Assembly (NCBI GenBank): GCA_001683735.1
Contig: LUGG01000044.1
Location: 186,001 to 250,000, forward strand
Origin: Grifola frondosa
Taxonomy: Eukaryota; Basidiomycota; Agaricomycetes; Polyporales; Grifolaceae
DNA length: 64,000 nt
Direction of reading: 5' to 3'
Shown here piece by piece: positions 33,802 through 45,189 of this stretch (its first letter is position 1; each line of letters starts with the position of its first letter). The position numbers and the translations under genes are program-made. The notes below the pieces were generated by a model. That model worked only from the letters and a program-made list of their open reading frames with translations, made no database searches and had not been told where the DNA came from.

Positions 33802-34855
33802 TTCGCTGGTGGGAGTTGCAGGCTCGAAGTCGATTCAGAAGTGCGAGAGCTATTCATTGTAAGCGAGCACCACGCAATTGTCGCACTCCTCCACGCGCAG
33901 CAGGCATTGTCGTCGTGTATCACGACGCCTACAGGTACGCCACTGTGTGGCTAATCTACAACACACCTCATGATATCACAAGATGAACATCCAGAAGCCT
34001 GCAGGAAGACGAGCGAAGATTAAACACTCGGCAAAGCACAGCGATGACGGTACCCACCGGTGCTGAACCGACAGTACCAGTGAGGAACGCCAGGGATACC
34101 TGAGTCGTGGAAGAACTGAAGCTGCAAATGGGGCAAGTTCGCCCCAGGCCAGTGGACAATCACCCGCCCATAACACGGCTATTATTTCTCCGCCAGTCGA
34201 ATGAACCTCACAGATGCGTCGAGCTCTCATAGCCAAGGACATAGCAGGAATTTGCAGAACTCAAGCGGTACTGTAATGATCTGACTGTTGAAGACAGCAG
34301 GATTCATGACGGATAATCATAATTGAAGCTTCATTTGTACCGTCTCCTATGTTCGCAGATCGGATCGAACTAAGTAATATACTTCCGTGCAAGATCTAAT
34401 GTTCGTTTATTGCGGTGAGCACATTTGGCATTAGTTAAGAGAAGAGAAAGTCCCAGTCTTTCACCCGGAATCGACAAACGAGGTCAACGCGGGCTTATGC
34501 AGCGACCGATGTCCTTTATGAAAGCGGGTTTGCATGACGGGGAAGCAAATGAAACGTGCCGTAGGAGATCTTATCAAGAAACCAGGGGTTTTCGTCTTCA
34601 ACGTTGAAGACGAACTATGGATTGATTCTAACGGGTCGCATTTCAAAAACACAGTTAAACCCGACGCGTGAAGGAAGGATTTGCAAATGTCACCACCAAT
34701 ATGGCATGCACGCACCAGTAATATTAACATATAGTATCGGACGTTGTAAGTGGTAAAAAAACTGAGTAAACTGCAAGGACGATGTGTCAAGAAAGCATCA
34801 CTATAGCTACAGAATGAAAGCAAACGAACGATGACCATGCAGAGAATGACGGGTT
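33802..34855. other. Intergenic, nothing recognised
   Basis: The frames are short. The open minus-strand frame 34461-34855 is the read-through of the neighbouring gene in a shifted frame and has no protein-like features. Confidence 0.45.
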
Positions 34856-37060
34856 TCAATCGACATCCTCCATTCCTCCATTCCCTTGCCCAGGGAGATT
34901 GTTCGAGGAGAGAGCAGAGCTGAAGAAGGAAAAGAAGGGGGAGGGAACATTTGGCGCGGCAGGCTGTGACGGACCAGCTTGTGGCGGGAGCACCAGAAGA
35001 AGATGATCCTGAAGCTGTGGGCTGCGGCTTGAAGAGGTTATTACGGCGCTTGACTTCTGACTTCGCCATATTGACCTTCCGTCGCTGTACTTTCGCGAAG
35101 GCGGACAGTGCATCCACACCGTCACAGACGTGATGTTTGCTCGGTTTGTCAGCTAGTCTATAAGTGCATGGAGGTCAACACGGGCTATTCTCCAGCTCCA
35201 CGTTAAGCGGCGAAGAGTCGCACTCACCTGCCCACCAGCTCCTCAACTATATCATTCGCTTTCAAGAACGGCATCATTTCGATCACTTCTTTATACACCT
35301 TCAGCAATATTCCAACACCACCTTTAGTAGTTATCGCAGTATCCGCCCAACCTTCGAAGCGCTGCTTCATCCGTGGCCTGAATTCCTCCCTGAGGTCCTC
35401 CAAGTCTGGGTCATCAGGATCCAGATCGAGGTAACCCAGCGGATCAGCATCCTCTGCCGCATCCATTCCCGGCACAAGAGGTAATCCCATCATCATCGCA
35501 GCAAACACCATTGGATTGGGAGCGTTCGTGCCTGGCGTCGAAATAGCATCCACCCAGCGCTCAACACGGTCTTGCCTCCCCGTGGTCCCAGCACGGAGTT
35601 TCATGATCTGATGCAGCTCTTCCGTGTTGGCGGGAGTATTGAGCTGCGAGAAGGACACCTGGATAGCAGCACGGACTGCTCGTGCGGTATCGAGCATCTC
35701 CTTCTCGATGATCTGTAATGCTCGTGACTGGTAAAATGGGTTGGTTGCAATGATACTGACGGCTGCCTGGAGTGCAGGAGCATCGCGGGGGCGTAGAAGA
35801 TGTGAGTGCGAGTCTAATAGTGACATGATCTCCTCCGTGTCGTCCTCGAGCGCATAGATCTCGAGCGCGGCTGCGAAAGTCTCTGGGCAACTCTTCGCGA
35901 TGTCTTCCAGATACTCCATTAGCTCTTCTTCAGTCGACTCCGGATCGGTGGATGTGGCAACGAGAGCAGAATAGAGTCGCAGCGACGGCGTCAATTTGAA
36001 GATGGCGGTCATCGTAGACTGAATGTACTTTCTGAGTTGCCACGTCTGGCTGCTGATACGGTAAGACCAATGCGAGGCGTAACAAGAAGACGAGCTTCCG
36101 CCATACATGAAGGACTCGTCGTCTTCAACGTCCTCTTCATCTGTGTATGCGTCTTCATCATCTTCGTCGTCCTCTATATCGTCGTCATCCTCATCGTCCA
36201 GGTCGTGAGGACCTGACGGCAAATCAGACTATGGAGGCAATGACCATGACATGCTACCTACACTTCCGACCCCCATAGAGAACCCTCTCCAGTGCTGTCC
36301 AACCCATGAGATCCTCGATTTCTTCCAACATCTCAGGGATCTTGCTTTTCTGCTTTTCTGTGCCAAAAGCGAGCAAGCTTAAGAAGAGGTCTCGCCACAT
36401 GAAAAACAAGACTTCTTCGAGGTTATGCGCGCCTGTGATATCGAACGACTTAATACGCTTTCCCGACTTGCGTTTTAGCGTCACCGGAATGTACATCTGA
36501 GTGAACGAACACCTGCAACTGTTAGGAAAATCAGCCCCAGGTGAATACAAGAAAAGGGGAGCTGCACACACCCTGACCGTGCGCTGCTTATATGGTCAAG
36601 AGTGGTAACAATAAAGACTAGACATCGGTGCGCCTGAATGAAGTCGACATTGTACTCATATACAACGCTCCAGATATCACTCAGCCAGTTTGTCAAACTT
36701 TCTACCGTCTCGTTGAGAAGCTCATGTTTGTGCGAGCGTTCTTTGACGAATGAGCGTTTTGCGTCTTTATGAAGTTCGTCCAGTAATGCGTCGATCTCGA
36801 TTTTCTTCGCTTTGAGGTCCAATGAAGGTAGTCCGGCGTGTCGCTTCTTGAGTCGAACAGCTGTGCCAATCACTTTCTTGTATCGGGTCTTATCGACGTG
36901 GTTCAGGAGTGGGATGAGGTGTTTCTCTACCAAGGCTTGCTGAGCATCGGCAGGCAGAGAATCATATATGGCAGCGAATCTACGACTCGTCAGGGTGTCT
37001 CGCCATCGGAGGTCTATGATCGTACAATACTCACTTGGAGCTGGGCAAGCTGGCTATCAT
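34856..37060 (-). CDS. Conserved-looking hypothetical protein with acidic stretch
   Basis: Exon 1 starts at 37060 (MIASLPSSK). An intron of about 55 bp leads to FAAIYDSLPADAQQALVEKH, which fixes the start. The next exons carry a basic helical part (RYKKVIGTAVRLKKRH), HELLNETVESLTNWLSDIW, and TLKRKSGKRIKSFDITGAHN. A very acidic block (DDEDDDDIEDDEDDEDAY) comes before a helical domain (35224-36100) with ILLKVYKEVIEMMPFLKAND. After VEELVG an intron joins LADKPSKHHVCDGVDALSAF and a Lys/Arg-rich tail (MAKSEVKRRNNLFKP). The preferred stop is at 34856 after a Pro/Ser tail, which needs a one-base shift near 35000; without it the frame runs on to 34461. It faces RFC1 across 352 bp. The function is unknown. 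Confidence 0.65.
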
Positions 37061-37412
37061 ATCGGCTACTCACAGTTAATTGTCAGGCCAACGGTGGGTC
37101 CAACTCACAACACTTGCACACAGAAAGAGCTCCGAAAATCGCAGATATAGACAGGGGTATAACTGTCTTCCAGCCAGCAGGGTGTCAAGCGAAGAGATGA
37201 GAATCGCGGTACAATTCTACCTTGACTCTTGAGTCGACGGTTCGAAAGCAGGAGTCACTCGTGTCACGTTACCTCGTTACACTCTTCGTCACTCTTTGTG
37301 ACAATCCGCGTCGCCGCGTGCTGACGCGCTCGACTTGAAGTCAAGGCGTGTCACAGTGGTCGGACAATCCTCTGTAGTGTTTAATCGTCCTGTCTCAAAC
37401 TTTCACGCATAA
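37061..37412. promoter_or_regulatory. Divergent promoter region, RFC1 and hypothetical gene
   Basis: This 352-bp interval lies between two divergent start codons. It has several GTCAC/GTGAC words around 37258-37360, including GTGTCACG, and no clear TATA. Shared regulation is inferred from geometry only. Confidence 0.4.
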
Positions 37413-40400
37413 ATGGCCTCCAATAAGACCAAACCTGTGGCGAAAACTCACGGCGGGGATATTCGGGGTTCTTTGGTGCAGGGAGTAGCCAGCAATCACA
37501 TGTGGGTCCTGGTTGCAATGCATTTAGGACTTGTCTACTCATGTTCAATCACAGAAGTTGAAAAGTGAACGCGTAATGGAAGACGACGACGACGATCGAC
37601 CCGTACTACAATCCCTGAAGCGCAAGAAGCCGGCGGTACTGATATCTAGCGACGATGAAGACCAGGACATAAAGAAGGTCTCTCCACCCAAGAAGAAGCA
37701 CGCTGTTAGCGTGGCTTCAACCTCAAAGGCGACAGGCAGCCCAGCAAAGCCAAAGCCAAAGGCTAAAGAAGTTCGTTCCCGTAGAGCAAGCACCTCGACG
37801 AAGAAGAAGACCAACGATGACGATTTCGTGGTATCCGACAATGATGAGGATGAGGATTTCGAGATGAGTGAAGACGATGACGACGTTAAGGAGAAGGGAA
37901 AGTCCAAACGACCTGCCAAGAAATCGGCCATCAAGCATGAAATCGCAAAGAGTGCTAGCAAAGCTAGACCACACGCCAAAGTTGAAGACGTGGACGTTGA
38001 GGACAAGCCCAAGGCGGAGTTTAAGTATGTACACTATCGTCTCATCGACAGCGACTAATGTACGCAAAGCTGGGCTGCGGCGAAGGCTGCCAGAGCAGCA
38101 GGTCCTATTGCTTCAGGATCTAAGGAGGTTCCAGAGCCTGCCGACCCCAACTGTTTGGCGGGTCTTTCATTCGTTTTCACTGGCGAGCTTAGTAGCTTCT
38201 CTCGTGACGACGTCGTAGAAATGGCGAAGCGATATGGCGGGTGCGAATTTCAATATGTCAGCGCAACATTTTCTCATCCTATTTCTAGACGTGTTGTGGG
38301 ACAGCCGTCATCTAAGACATCGTACGTCGTTCTTGGCTCTGACGCGGGCCCCCGAAAGCTCGAAGCGATCAAAAAGAATAAGCTTGCCACTCTTGATGAG
38401 GACGGTTTCCTGAACTTGATCGCCACACGTGTTCCCAACGAGGCCTCGCTTGATGAGAAGACAAAGAAGAAGATGGAGAAGAAAAAGAAGCTATCCGACA
38501 AAGTGCGAAAGAGATGGAACAAAGAGAGATCAAAGCCATGAAGGCCAGCGCCAAGGCCGGGAGGTAGGTTTCCGTGATTCCGCTGTATATAGTGCTAACT
38601 TGAGTCCAGCTCGAAGCCCGATGCTTCAACACAATTGTGGACAGATCGATATGCCCCACAGACTTTGAAGGAGATTTGCGGCAACAAGGGCCAGGTGGAG
38701 AAGCTGCAACAGTGGCTGCATGAATGGTTCGTCTGGTTTTGAATTGTCACCCGTCGATAATAACTTGAATGTACCACAGGTCCTCGAGTCTACATTCGGA
38801 CTTCAAGAAGCCTGGCAAGACTGGCATGAACATCTATCGTGCTGTCATGATTACTGGTCCACCTGGAATTGGCAAAACCACTAGCGCTCACTTATGTGCA
38901 AAATTAGAAGGTTTCACTCCAATTGAGCTGAATGCCAGTGAGCTCGCAGCAAGAAGCTGGTTGAGGTGAGTGATATTCCAACTTGCATATTAATAACTCA
39001 TTATCGGATTTTGCCAACTCCGCTTATAGAATAGCACGAATATATCCAATACGTCTCTTGACGGGTGGATGACGGGTGGGCATGTCAGTAACGGACGATT
39101 TTTTTTTTGGTTCATCTGCTGAGATAAGGCTCGTAGATGACGAATGCTGCCGGTGTCACCATTACAGATAATTCATGCTTGATCATGGACGAGGTAGATG
39201 GTATGTCTGCGGGCGACAGAGGTGGTATCGGAGCTTTGACTGCGCTAATCAAGAAAACAAAGGTAATACACGGCGATATCTTGCCATTCCTTGAGGAGGA
39301 CTCTAATCCTACATTCACAGATACCCATCATATGTATTGCCAATGATCGGGGAGCCCAGAAACTTAAGCCACTATTGAACTCGACTTTCAATCTCACATT
39401 TAAGCGGTAAGCCCTCGGATGTCTTCTCGATAGGGAAGTCTTTTTAAATCCCCCTTAGGCCAGAAGCGACTGCTATTCGTTCCAGAATCCTCAGTATTGC
39501 CTTCAAGTGAGTTCATTGCGTCCTTTTTGCGATGCATTTGTTCATGACGCTTGGTTCTCAAAGAGAGAAGATGAAGATCCCTGCCAATGTAGTTGATCAA
39601 TTGGTTATGAGTTCTCAATCAGATATTCGCCAGGTTATCAACATGCTCTCGACTTGGAAGTTATCGAGTAACACGATGGACTTCGATGAGGGCAAGGCAT
39701 TGTAAGCCAATGGCTTGCTGCTGCATCCTCCCATCTCGATGCTAACGATGTTTTGGTCGTCGATAGAGCCAAGATGAATGAGAAGTACTCCGTAATGACA
39801 CCGTTCGGTGTGATCAACAAGATGCTTGGCCCTTACACTTTCTCACCAACGTCTCGCGAGACACTTGGCGACAAGATAGAGTTGTACTTTCATGATCCAT
39901 CATTTGTCCCGCTGTTCGTACAGGTAAGTGTGACCCATGTTCAAAGAATGCGCTTTTTGTAGAACGTCATCACGTCCGCAGGAGAACTATTTGAAAACAC
40001 AACCTGCGAGAATTAGGGGTTTAGATGGACCTGAGAAGGCATTAAAGCACTTAGAGCTAATGGAGAAAGCGTCCGCGTCCCTTTCTGACGGCGACATCGT
40101 TGATAGTCTCATCCACGGGTACGTACATCTATATCTATACATCATTTGCATTCTGACAATCGTTGACAACGTCCATTTCTAAAGGCCAGAGCACATTGGT
40201 CACTTATGCCCCTCCACGCGGTTTGTTCCACTGTACGGCCTGCTTCATTTCTATATGGCATGGGTGCTGGATACGGAGGGCCTAATGCAATGTCATTCCC
40301 GCAGTAAGTATTCCGTCAAGAGTGCATCATATGAATTGACGGTCGTTTCAAAATTAGATGGCTAGGGCAAAATTCGAAGCAGAACAAATTGAATCGACAG

Positions 40401-41116
40401 CTGACAGACATACAGGCCCGTATGCGGTTGAAGGTCTCAGGAGACAGGCCGGAGATCCGACGATCCTATATCCCTGCGCTATTCCCGCACATAGTGCAAC
40501 CATTAATGGACCAAGGCGCTGTTGGTACTCTTGTTTGATTGTGACGACTAATACTGACTCGAATGTTCTCTACCAGAGCGCTGTCGATGAGGTAATCAGC
40601 CGTATGGACGAATACTTCCTTACTCGAGAGGACTGGGACACCATAGTCGAGCTGGGCCTGGATCAATACAAGGATAGTGTCGTCTTAAAGAAGATATCGA
40701 CTGCGACAAAGACGTCCTTCACGAAGAAGTGAGACCATGTCACATGCAAAGGTTCGACCCCGCTGACGCTGTGACGATACACAGATACAATTCTCGTGAT
40801 CATCCTATCGCATTCCACAAAGCAGAATCATTGGGCAAAGTCCCAAAGAAGATCGCTGCGGCAGGCCCAGTGCCTGACTTAGAGGAAGCTTTCGACGTAC
40901 GTGATAAATTATCAATAATCGCCCCTAGTATTGATTTTCCTCCAATAGTTTGATGACGACGTGGACGTCGTTGACGAGTCAGAGGACAAGAACGGCTCTA
41001 ATAACGATGCTGACCACGACAGTTTGATCAAGGCTACCAAACAGAAGGGCAAGGCCTCCACGCAGAAATCTGCGATGGCCAAAGGAAAGAGCCGGGCAAA
41101 TGCCAAGAAGGGATAG
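37413..41116 (+). CDS. RFC1: Replication factor C large subunit (RFC1)
   Basis: RFC1 is the largest subunit of the clamp loader that opens PCNA onto DNA. The N-terminus has the DIRGFFG-type PIP motif, followed by a Lys/Asp-rich linker. The BRCT domain (38060-38440) reads CLAGLSFVFTGELSSFSRDD and SYVVLGSDAGPRKLEAIKKN. The AAA+ module has LWTDRYAPQTLKEICGN, Walker A TGPPGIGKTTSAHLCA, Walker B CLIMDEVDGMSAGDRGG, sensor 1 CIANDRG and IRSRILSIAF. The C-terminal domain has ENYLKTQP, HWSLMPLHAV, MDEYFLTREDWDTIVELGLD and a Lys-rich tail. About a dozen short introns fit. Four places need one extra base: the G run at 37465-37468, then near 38505, 38941 and 40194. The gene is essential elsewhere, so sequence error is more likely than decay. 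Confidence 0.92.
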
Positions 41117-41179
41117 AAACGCCTACACGTCGGATATTTGACCATTGTTTTGTATATTGCTTTGTTTCTGCAATTCTGA

Positions 41180-41522
41180 TCATTGACATATGCTCCTCTG
41201 TCGTGGAACTACCCTCCATTGAGATGGTTTCGAATCACGGTGGCGGGTGGCATCTGGGCGAGTTTTCGTTCCTTTTGGGATATAAAGAAGCTCGTCATCA
41301 TCCTGACGGACCGGATGGTCCTCCTCGTCAGATGGACTCCATTTCATCCGCCTTCTGCTTCCGCCTGGAACCTGTAAATGGTTTGTGAATTGCTGATTGC
41401 TTCTTATCAAAATTAGAGCCACCAGGTGCTGTGGCAGCTTTCTTCCTCTGGCTTTGGGGTATGAAGAAACGAGAATTCTTCAAACGTCGCTGGAACGCCA
41501 CGTCGTAGTCTGCGCATTTCAT
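41180..41522 (-). CDS. Small basic hypothetical protein
   Basis: It starts MKCADYDVAFQRRLKNSRFF. An intron runs from about 41429 to 41376. The second exon has SRRKQKADEME, then, in a frame one base off, SDEEDHPVRQDDDELLYIPK and DATRHRDSKPSQWRVVPRQR. The charged and aromatic C-terminal motif reads like a conserved element. About 110 residues are expected. It converges with RFC1, with 63 bp between stops. No function was recognised. Confidence 0.55.
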
Positions 41523-42122
41523 TCACCATACGCGTATTTCTGTAGGACGAGTAAGAGGTTAGCTGGGCATCGTACTTGCCTCAGCGCCAGGTGCGCGGGC
41601 AGCGGTACGGTCAGGTCACGTGATCGCGTTTTCAACAGAAAAGGTGCAAATTTTTAATTCAGTGTTCATGAAGTACTACGCAATGATAACAAGTACTGGT
41701 ACCAACACAAGATGCCCAATATTCATGGTGTGAGAAACTGTAAGCAATTATATGAAGTTATATATGAACAGGTGGACTGATCCCATCTTCATCGCGGGCT
41801 GAAGGTTTGTTTGGATTGCGACTGACGCCCAGACGCGTCCGGTACCCTTAATATTGTGCTGGTCTCAATTGAAATCGGATTTGCGGCATTTTCGGAATTG
41901 GAATACGCGTTGGCCCGTTATCCTGCAGGCTCTTTATTCTTTCTCTTCCGCTCCAGATGTCGATCCTCCAACACTCTCCGACCCGAAGACAGGACGGAAG
42001 GGACAGAAGGTACGGAAGGCTGGTACGTACATGTCTATAAAAACAGTGGGTTATGGAGGATAATCTGCACCATTCCTCTTCCATTTTATCTACGGATCAC
42101 ATCTCCTCAGTGATTTCTTACT
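41523..42122. other. Intergenic with protease promoter
   Basis: The only clear signal is the TATA element listed below. Short frames on both strands overlap and lack motifs. Confidence 0.5.
42036..42043 (+). promoter_or_regulatory. TATA box of aspartic protease gene
   Basis: TATAAAAA lies about 85 bp upstream of the protease ATG, a usual distance in highly expressed fungal genes. Confidence 0.6.
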
Positions 42123-43534
42123 ATGTGCTTGACCACAACCTTTGCACTCTCTGCACTTTGCCTTCTCTCTGTCGCCTCTCCGGTGGAGCGTCGTTCCGGA
42201 GGTTTGAAAGTCGCTCTCAAAAAACGGAGCGATTTCATCACACCATCTGGTGTTGTTGATACGAGAGCCCTTCAAGGACATCTGGCCCAAATATCCACGT
42301 ACGATATCCTCCTTCAGATATTTTGGGCGACTTACTGATGTTCTTGTCACTACCATTAGAAAATACCAAAAGGGCTTTGCCGCCTTCGAGCTAAATATGG
42401 GAGAGGCTCATCCGCTGGCCGGGAACAACCTTCTGAGAAAAAGGTTTGCTGCTGAGCAGCTTACCGATGACGGCGAGCACATGTGGCAGGGTGATATCTC
42501 TGTCGGCACTCCACCGCAGACGTATACTGTCGACTTCGACACTGGAAGCAGTGATCTCTTCCTTCCTGGTCCTCATTGCGATTACCGGTGCAAGGATCAC
42601 AAAGTATACGATCCCTCCGCCAGTTCTTCTTCGAAAAACCTGTTCAGATCGTTCGCACTTGGTTATGGCGATGGTTCGGAGGTAAAGGGTGAACAGTTTT
42701 CAGATAGTGTACAGTTCTCCGGCCTCACTGTGAGTCACTCATTAACTTGACTGGGCGAAAAATTTCCTGACTGAGATTGTACAGGCCACTGCGGTCACGC
42801 TGGGCGTGTCAACAGACTACTCCTCAGGCTTTGCAAAGAACGCATTTACTGCTGACGGCTTGATGGGAATGGCCTTCAAATCGATATCTGCATTTCCCGC
42901 CGATCCATTCGTTTCAAGCCTTGCGACGCAAAACCAGATCGAGGATGCTGTATTCGCATTTAAGCTCGCCAAGGAAGGCTCAGAGCTGTCTTTAGGCGGG
43001 TATAATCCTGCGTTGTTCACCGGTGACATCGTATATACTCCAGTAACCAAAGAGGTTAGTCAAAACACACTTCAAATTTTACAGACGCTCAAATCTATTT
43101 GTCAACGATAGGGTTACTGGCAAGTCAGTATGGACTCCATTTCTACCAACGGCACCCACGCATTCGAACATGTCCCCGCTATCATCGATACTGGCACTAC
43201 CCTCATCATTGCCGACAAGGAGAGTGTCGATGCCATCTACGCTGGAATTCCTGGTGCCAAGGACGCCTCGCACACCATCGCACCGGGGTTCTATACCGTC
43301 CCTTGCGATGCCATTCCGACGGTCAGCTTAACATTCGGCGGGAAGACGTTCGACGTAAAGCCAGAACTATTCAACCAAGGTCCTGCGGGACCGGAGGATT
43401 CTTCAGATTGCATTGGTGGCATCAGTGCATTGGAGGGCCAGGAATTTTGGATCGTTGGGGACGTATTCTGCAAAACGGTTGTATACCATCTTGACATGAA
43501 GAATAGCCAAGTTGGCTTCGCGGCTCTTGCATAA
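42123..43534 (+). CDS. Secreted pepsin-like aspartic protease (family A1)
   Basis: Four exons keep frame: 42123-42298, 42360-42729, 42785-43054 and 43112-43534, giving 412 residues, normal for fungal pepsins. The signal peptide is MCLTTTFALSALCLLSVAS. A propeptide follows to about residue 90, ending near LLRKRF. The first active-site motif is VDFDTGSSDLFLPG and the second is AIIDTGTTLI, so both catalytic aspartates are present. The flap tyrosine region reads FALGYGDGSEVKG. CDYRCKD supplies the first disulfide. The C-terminus, EFWIVGDVFCKTVVYHLDMK then QVGFAAL, is typical. It should digest protein outside the cell at acid pH. It is intact, with no frame break. Confidence 0.94.
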
Positions 43535-43876
43535 TTTTACAGGCCGATTTGATTCCTTTAATGAATGTGTGACGCGCTATGCCATTACTTATCGGTAAAC
43601 ACTCGTGCATTTGCCACAAAGTGAACCTGGCTTTTACATTCGATAATCGAGGTAATGTTACAAGCGTACTGTCCAATTCCCATAGCACTCCAAGCGTGCT
43701 GCAGGAATGTAGTGATACATGATACCATTCAAACACAAGCGGAAGAGAGTTGATTTTCATATTTGAAACAAACAAGCAGCGAACCAAGAGAAGATCGTTT
43801 ACGAGAAAAATCTGCAAGCCACATGATTAACGATAGTAACTTCGTAATTGTATTATGCTTACCGTATCGCCTCATC
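43535..43876. other. Convergent 3' region between protease and repeat gene
   Basis: This 342-bp interval lies between two convergent stop codons. No gene is seen; it should hold both polyadenylation regions. Confidence 0.5.
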
Positions 43877-45055
43877 TCAAGTCCTGGAACGGCTATCGCC
43901 ACGGTCACCGAGTCACCATGTTTCCTGCGAGTAAGCTGCACAGCGATTAAGTTCGAATAAGCATTCGAGAGCACATAGATGGGGGCGTACCGCACTCCTG
44001 CTGTCTCCACGACCACGCTCGCCGGAATCACCATGGCGCCTTCTGGTCAGCTGGAAATTACTTATGAACATTCATTGCGGACTGTGGATCACAATTCTTA
44101 CCGCGCTCCTACTATCACCCGACCACGCTCGCCAGAATCCCCGTGGCGCCTTCTGGTCAACTAGAAATCACTTATAAGCAATCGCCGTAAAGGCTTTGGA
44201 GGGAATGCTTACTGCACTCCTGCTGTCACCACGGCCACGCTCACCAGAATCGCCATGGCGCCTGCGTTCCAGCTAAGGATCATGTTGTCATTAGCAGCAT
44301 GTACGCAGGGTTACTTCATGATACTCACCAAGCTTCTACTGTCGTTGCGACCACGCTCTCCAGAATCGCCATGGCGCCTACGTTCCAGCTATGATGTCAT
44401 GGTATCATTAGCCGCATATCGCAGGTTTAATTCATGATACTCACCACGCTTCTACTGTCGTTACGGCACGTTCTCCAGAGTCTCCGTGGCGCCTCCTCTC
44501 CAGCTGTGGCGGTTGATCAATGCTAGTGCAACAAAATAGAATAGATATTTCACCCACAACGCTTCTGCTGTCATTGCGGCCACGCTCCCCGAGTCTCCGT
44601 GACGCCTCCTCTCCAGCTGTTGAGGTTGGTCAGAACTAGTACAATATAACAAAGGAGACACATGGACAAGCTCCTGCTGTCATTGCGCTCGCCGGAGTCG
44701 CCGTGGCGCCTACGTTCCAGCTAAGGTATTTTTAAACACCAGCTGGAGAAAGGTGAATGTCCATTGAACTTACAGTGCTCCTGCTGTCGTGGCGACTTCC
44801 GTCGCCGTGTCTCGGGTCCCTGATTTCGACAGGACAGGGCTTCGGCCACGGAACGGCAGGTCGACTACGTCGATAGCCTTGCCCACCAAGAGTTCATTTC
44901 CTGCGACCAAAGCAGGGTTCGGGACCTGAAAAATATATTCATATGTTTATAATTCATTCAATGAAACAATGGAAAGCAACATACACCGGTAATGCAGCAA
45001 CGGAGGAAACGACCGCCGCAATAACGAAGAGGACAAAGTTCTGCTTGAACTGCAT
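43877..45055 (-). CDS. Secreted tandem-repeat protein, one repeat per exon
   Basis: Exons are 45055-44987, 44925-44774, 44720-44668, 44616-44558, 44503-44445, 44388-44329, 44272-44213, 44160-44102, 44050-43991 and 43935-43877. Exon 1 is a signal peptide (MQFKQNFVLFVIAAVVSSVA). Exon 2 carries VPNPALVAGNELLVGKAIDV and then a divergent first repeat. Exons 4-9 are 59 or 60 nt, and the 60-nt ones (44388, 44272, 44050) are exactly phase 0. Exon 6 encodes LERRRHGDSGERGRNDSRSL. The last exon ends RGDSRSRT and stop. Introns are 51-61 bp with GT/AG and resemble their neighbours, so exon-intron units of ~112 bp were duplicated. Exons 2, 3, 4, 5, 8 and 10 are one base short of the repeat length. About 231 residues result if those are errors. 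RRR/RRK could be Kex2 sites. No family was recognised; a peptide precursor is inferred. Confidence 0.7.
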
Positions 45056-45174
45056 GATGTTTAGTTGGAGAATTTGAGATTGAAGTTAAGAGGCTGGAGA
45101 GGGCGAGTTGGATGCACTGAAGAAGTATTCACTAGAGCTTCAAGGCTGAGCTGAACTCGATGAAAGACGTCCAG

Positions 45175-45182
45175 CCTTTATA
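45175..45182 (-). promoter_or_regulatory. TATA box of the tandem-repeat gene
   Basis: TATAAAGG on the minus strand lies about 120 bp upstream of the ATG at 45055, followed by a C/T-rich leader (CTCGCCCTCTCCAGCC). This supports a transcribed gene starting here. Confidence 0.6.
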
Positions 45183-45189
45183 CGAATCA

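Noticed and set aside
34461..34855. C-terminal extension of the gene at 34856-37060 in the open frame
   Set aside because: The sequence is Cys/Leu-rich without protein character. The alternative frame gives a natural end at 34856.
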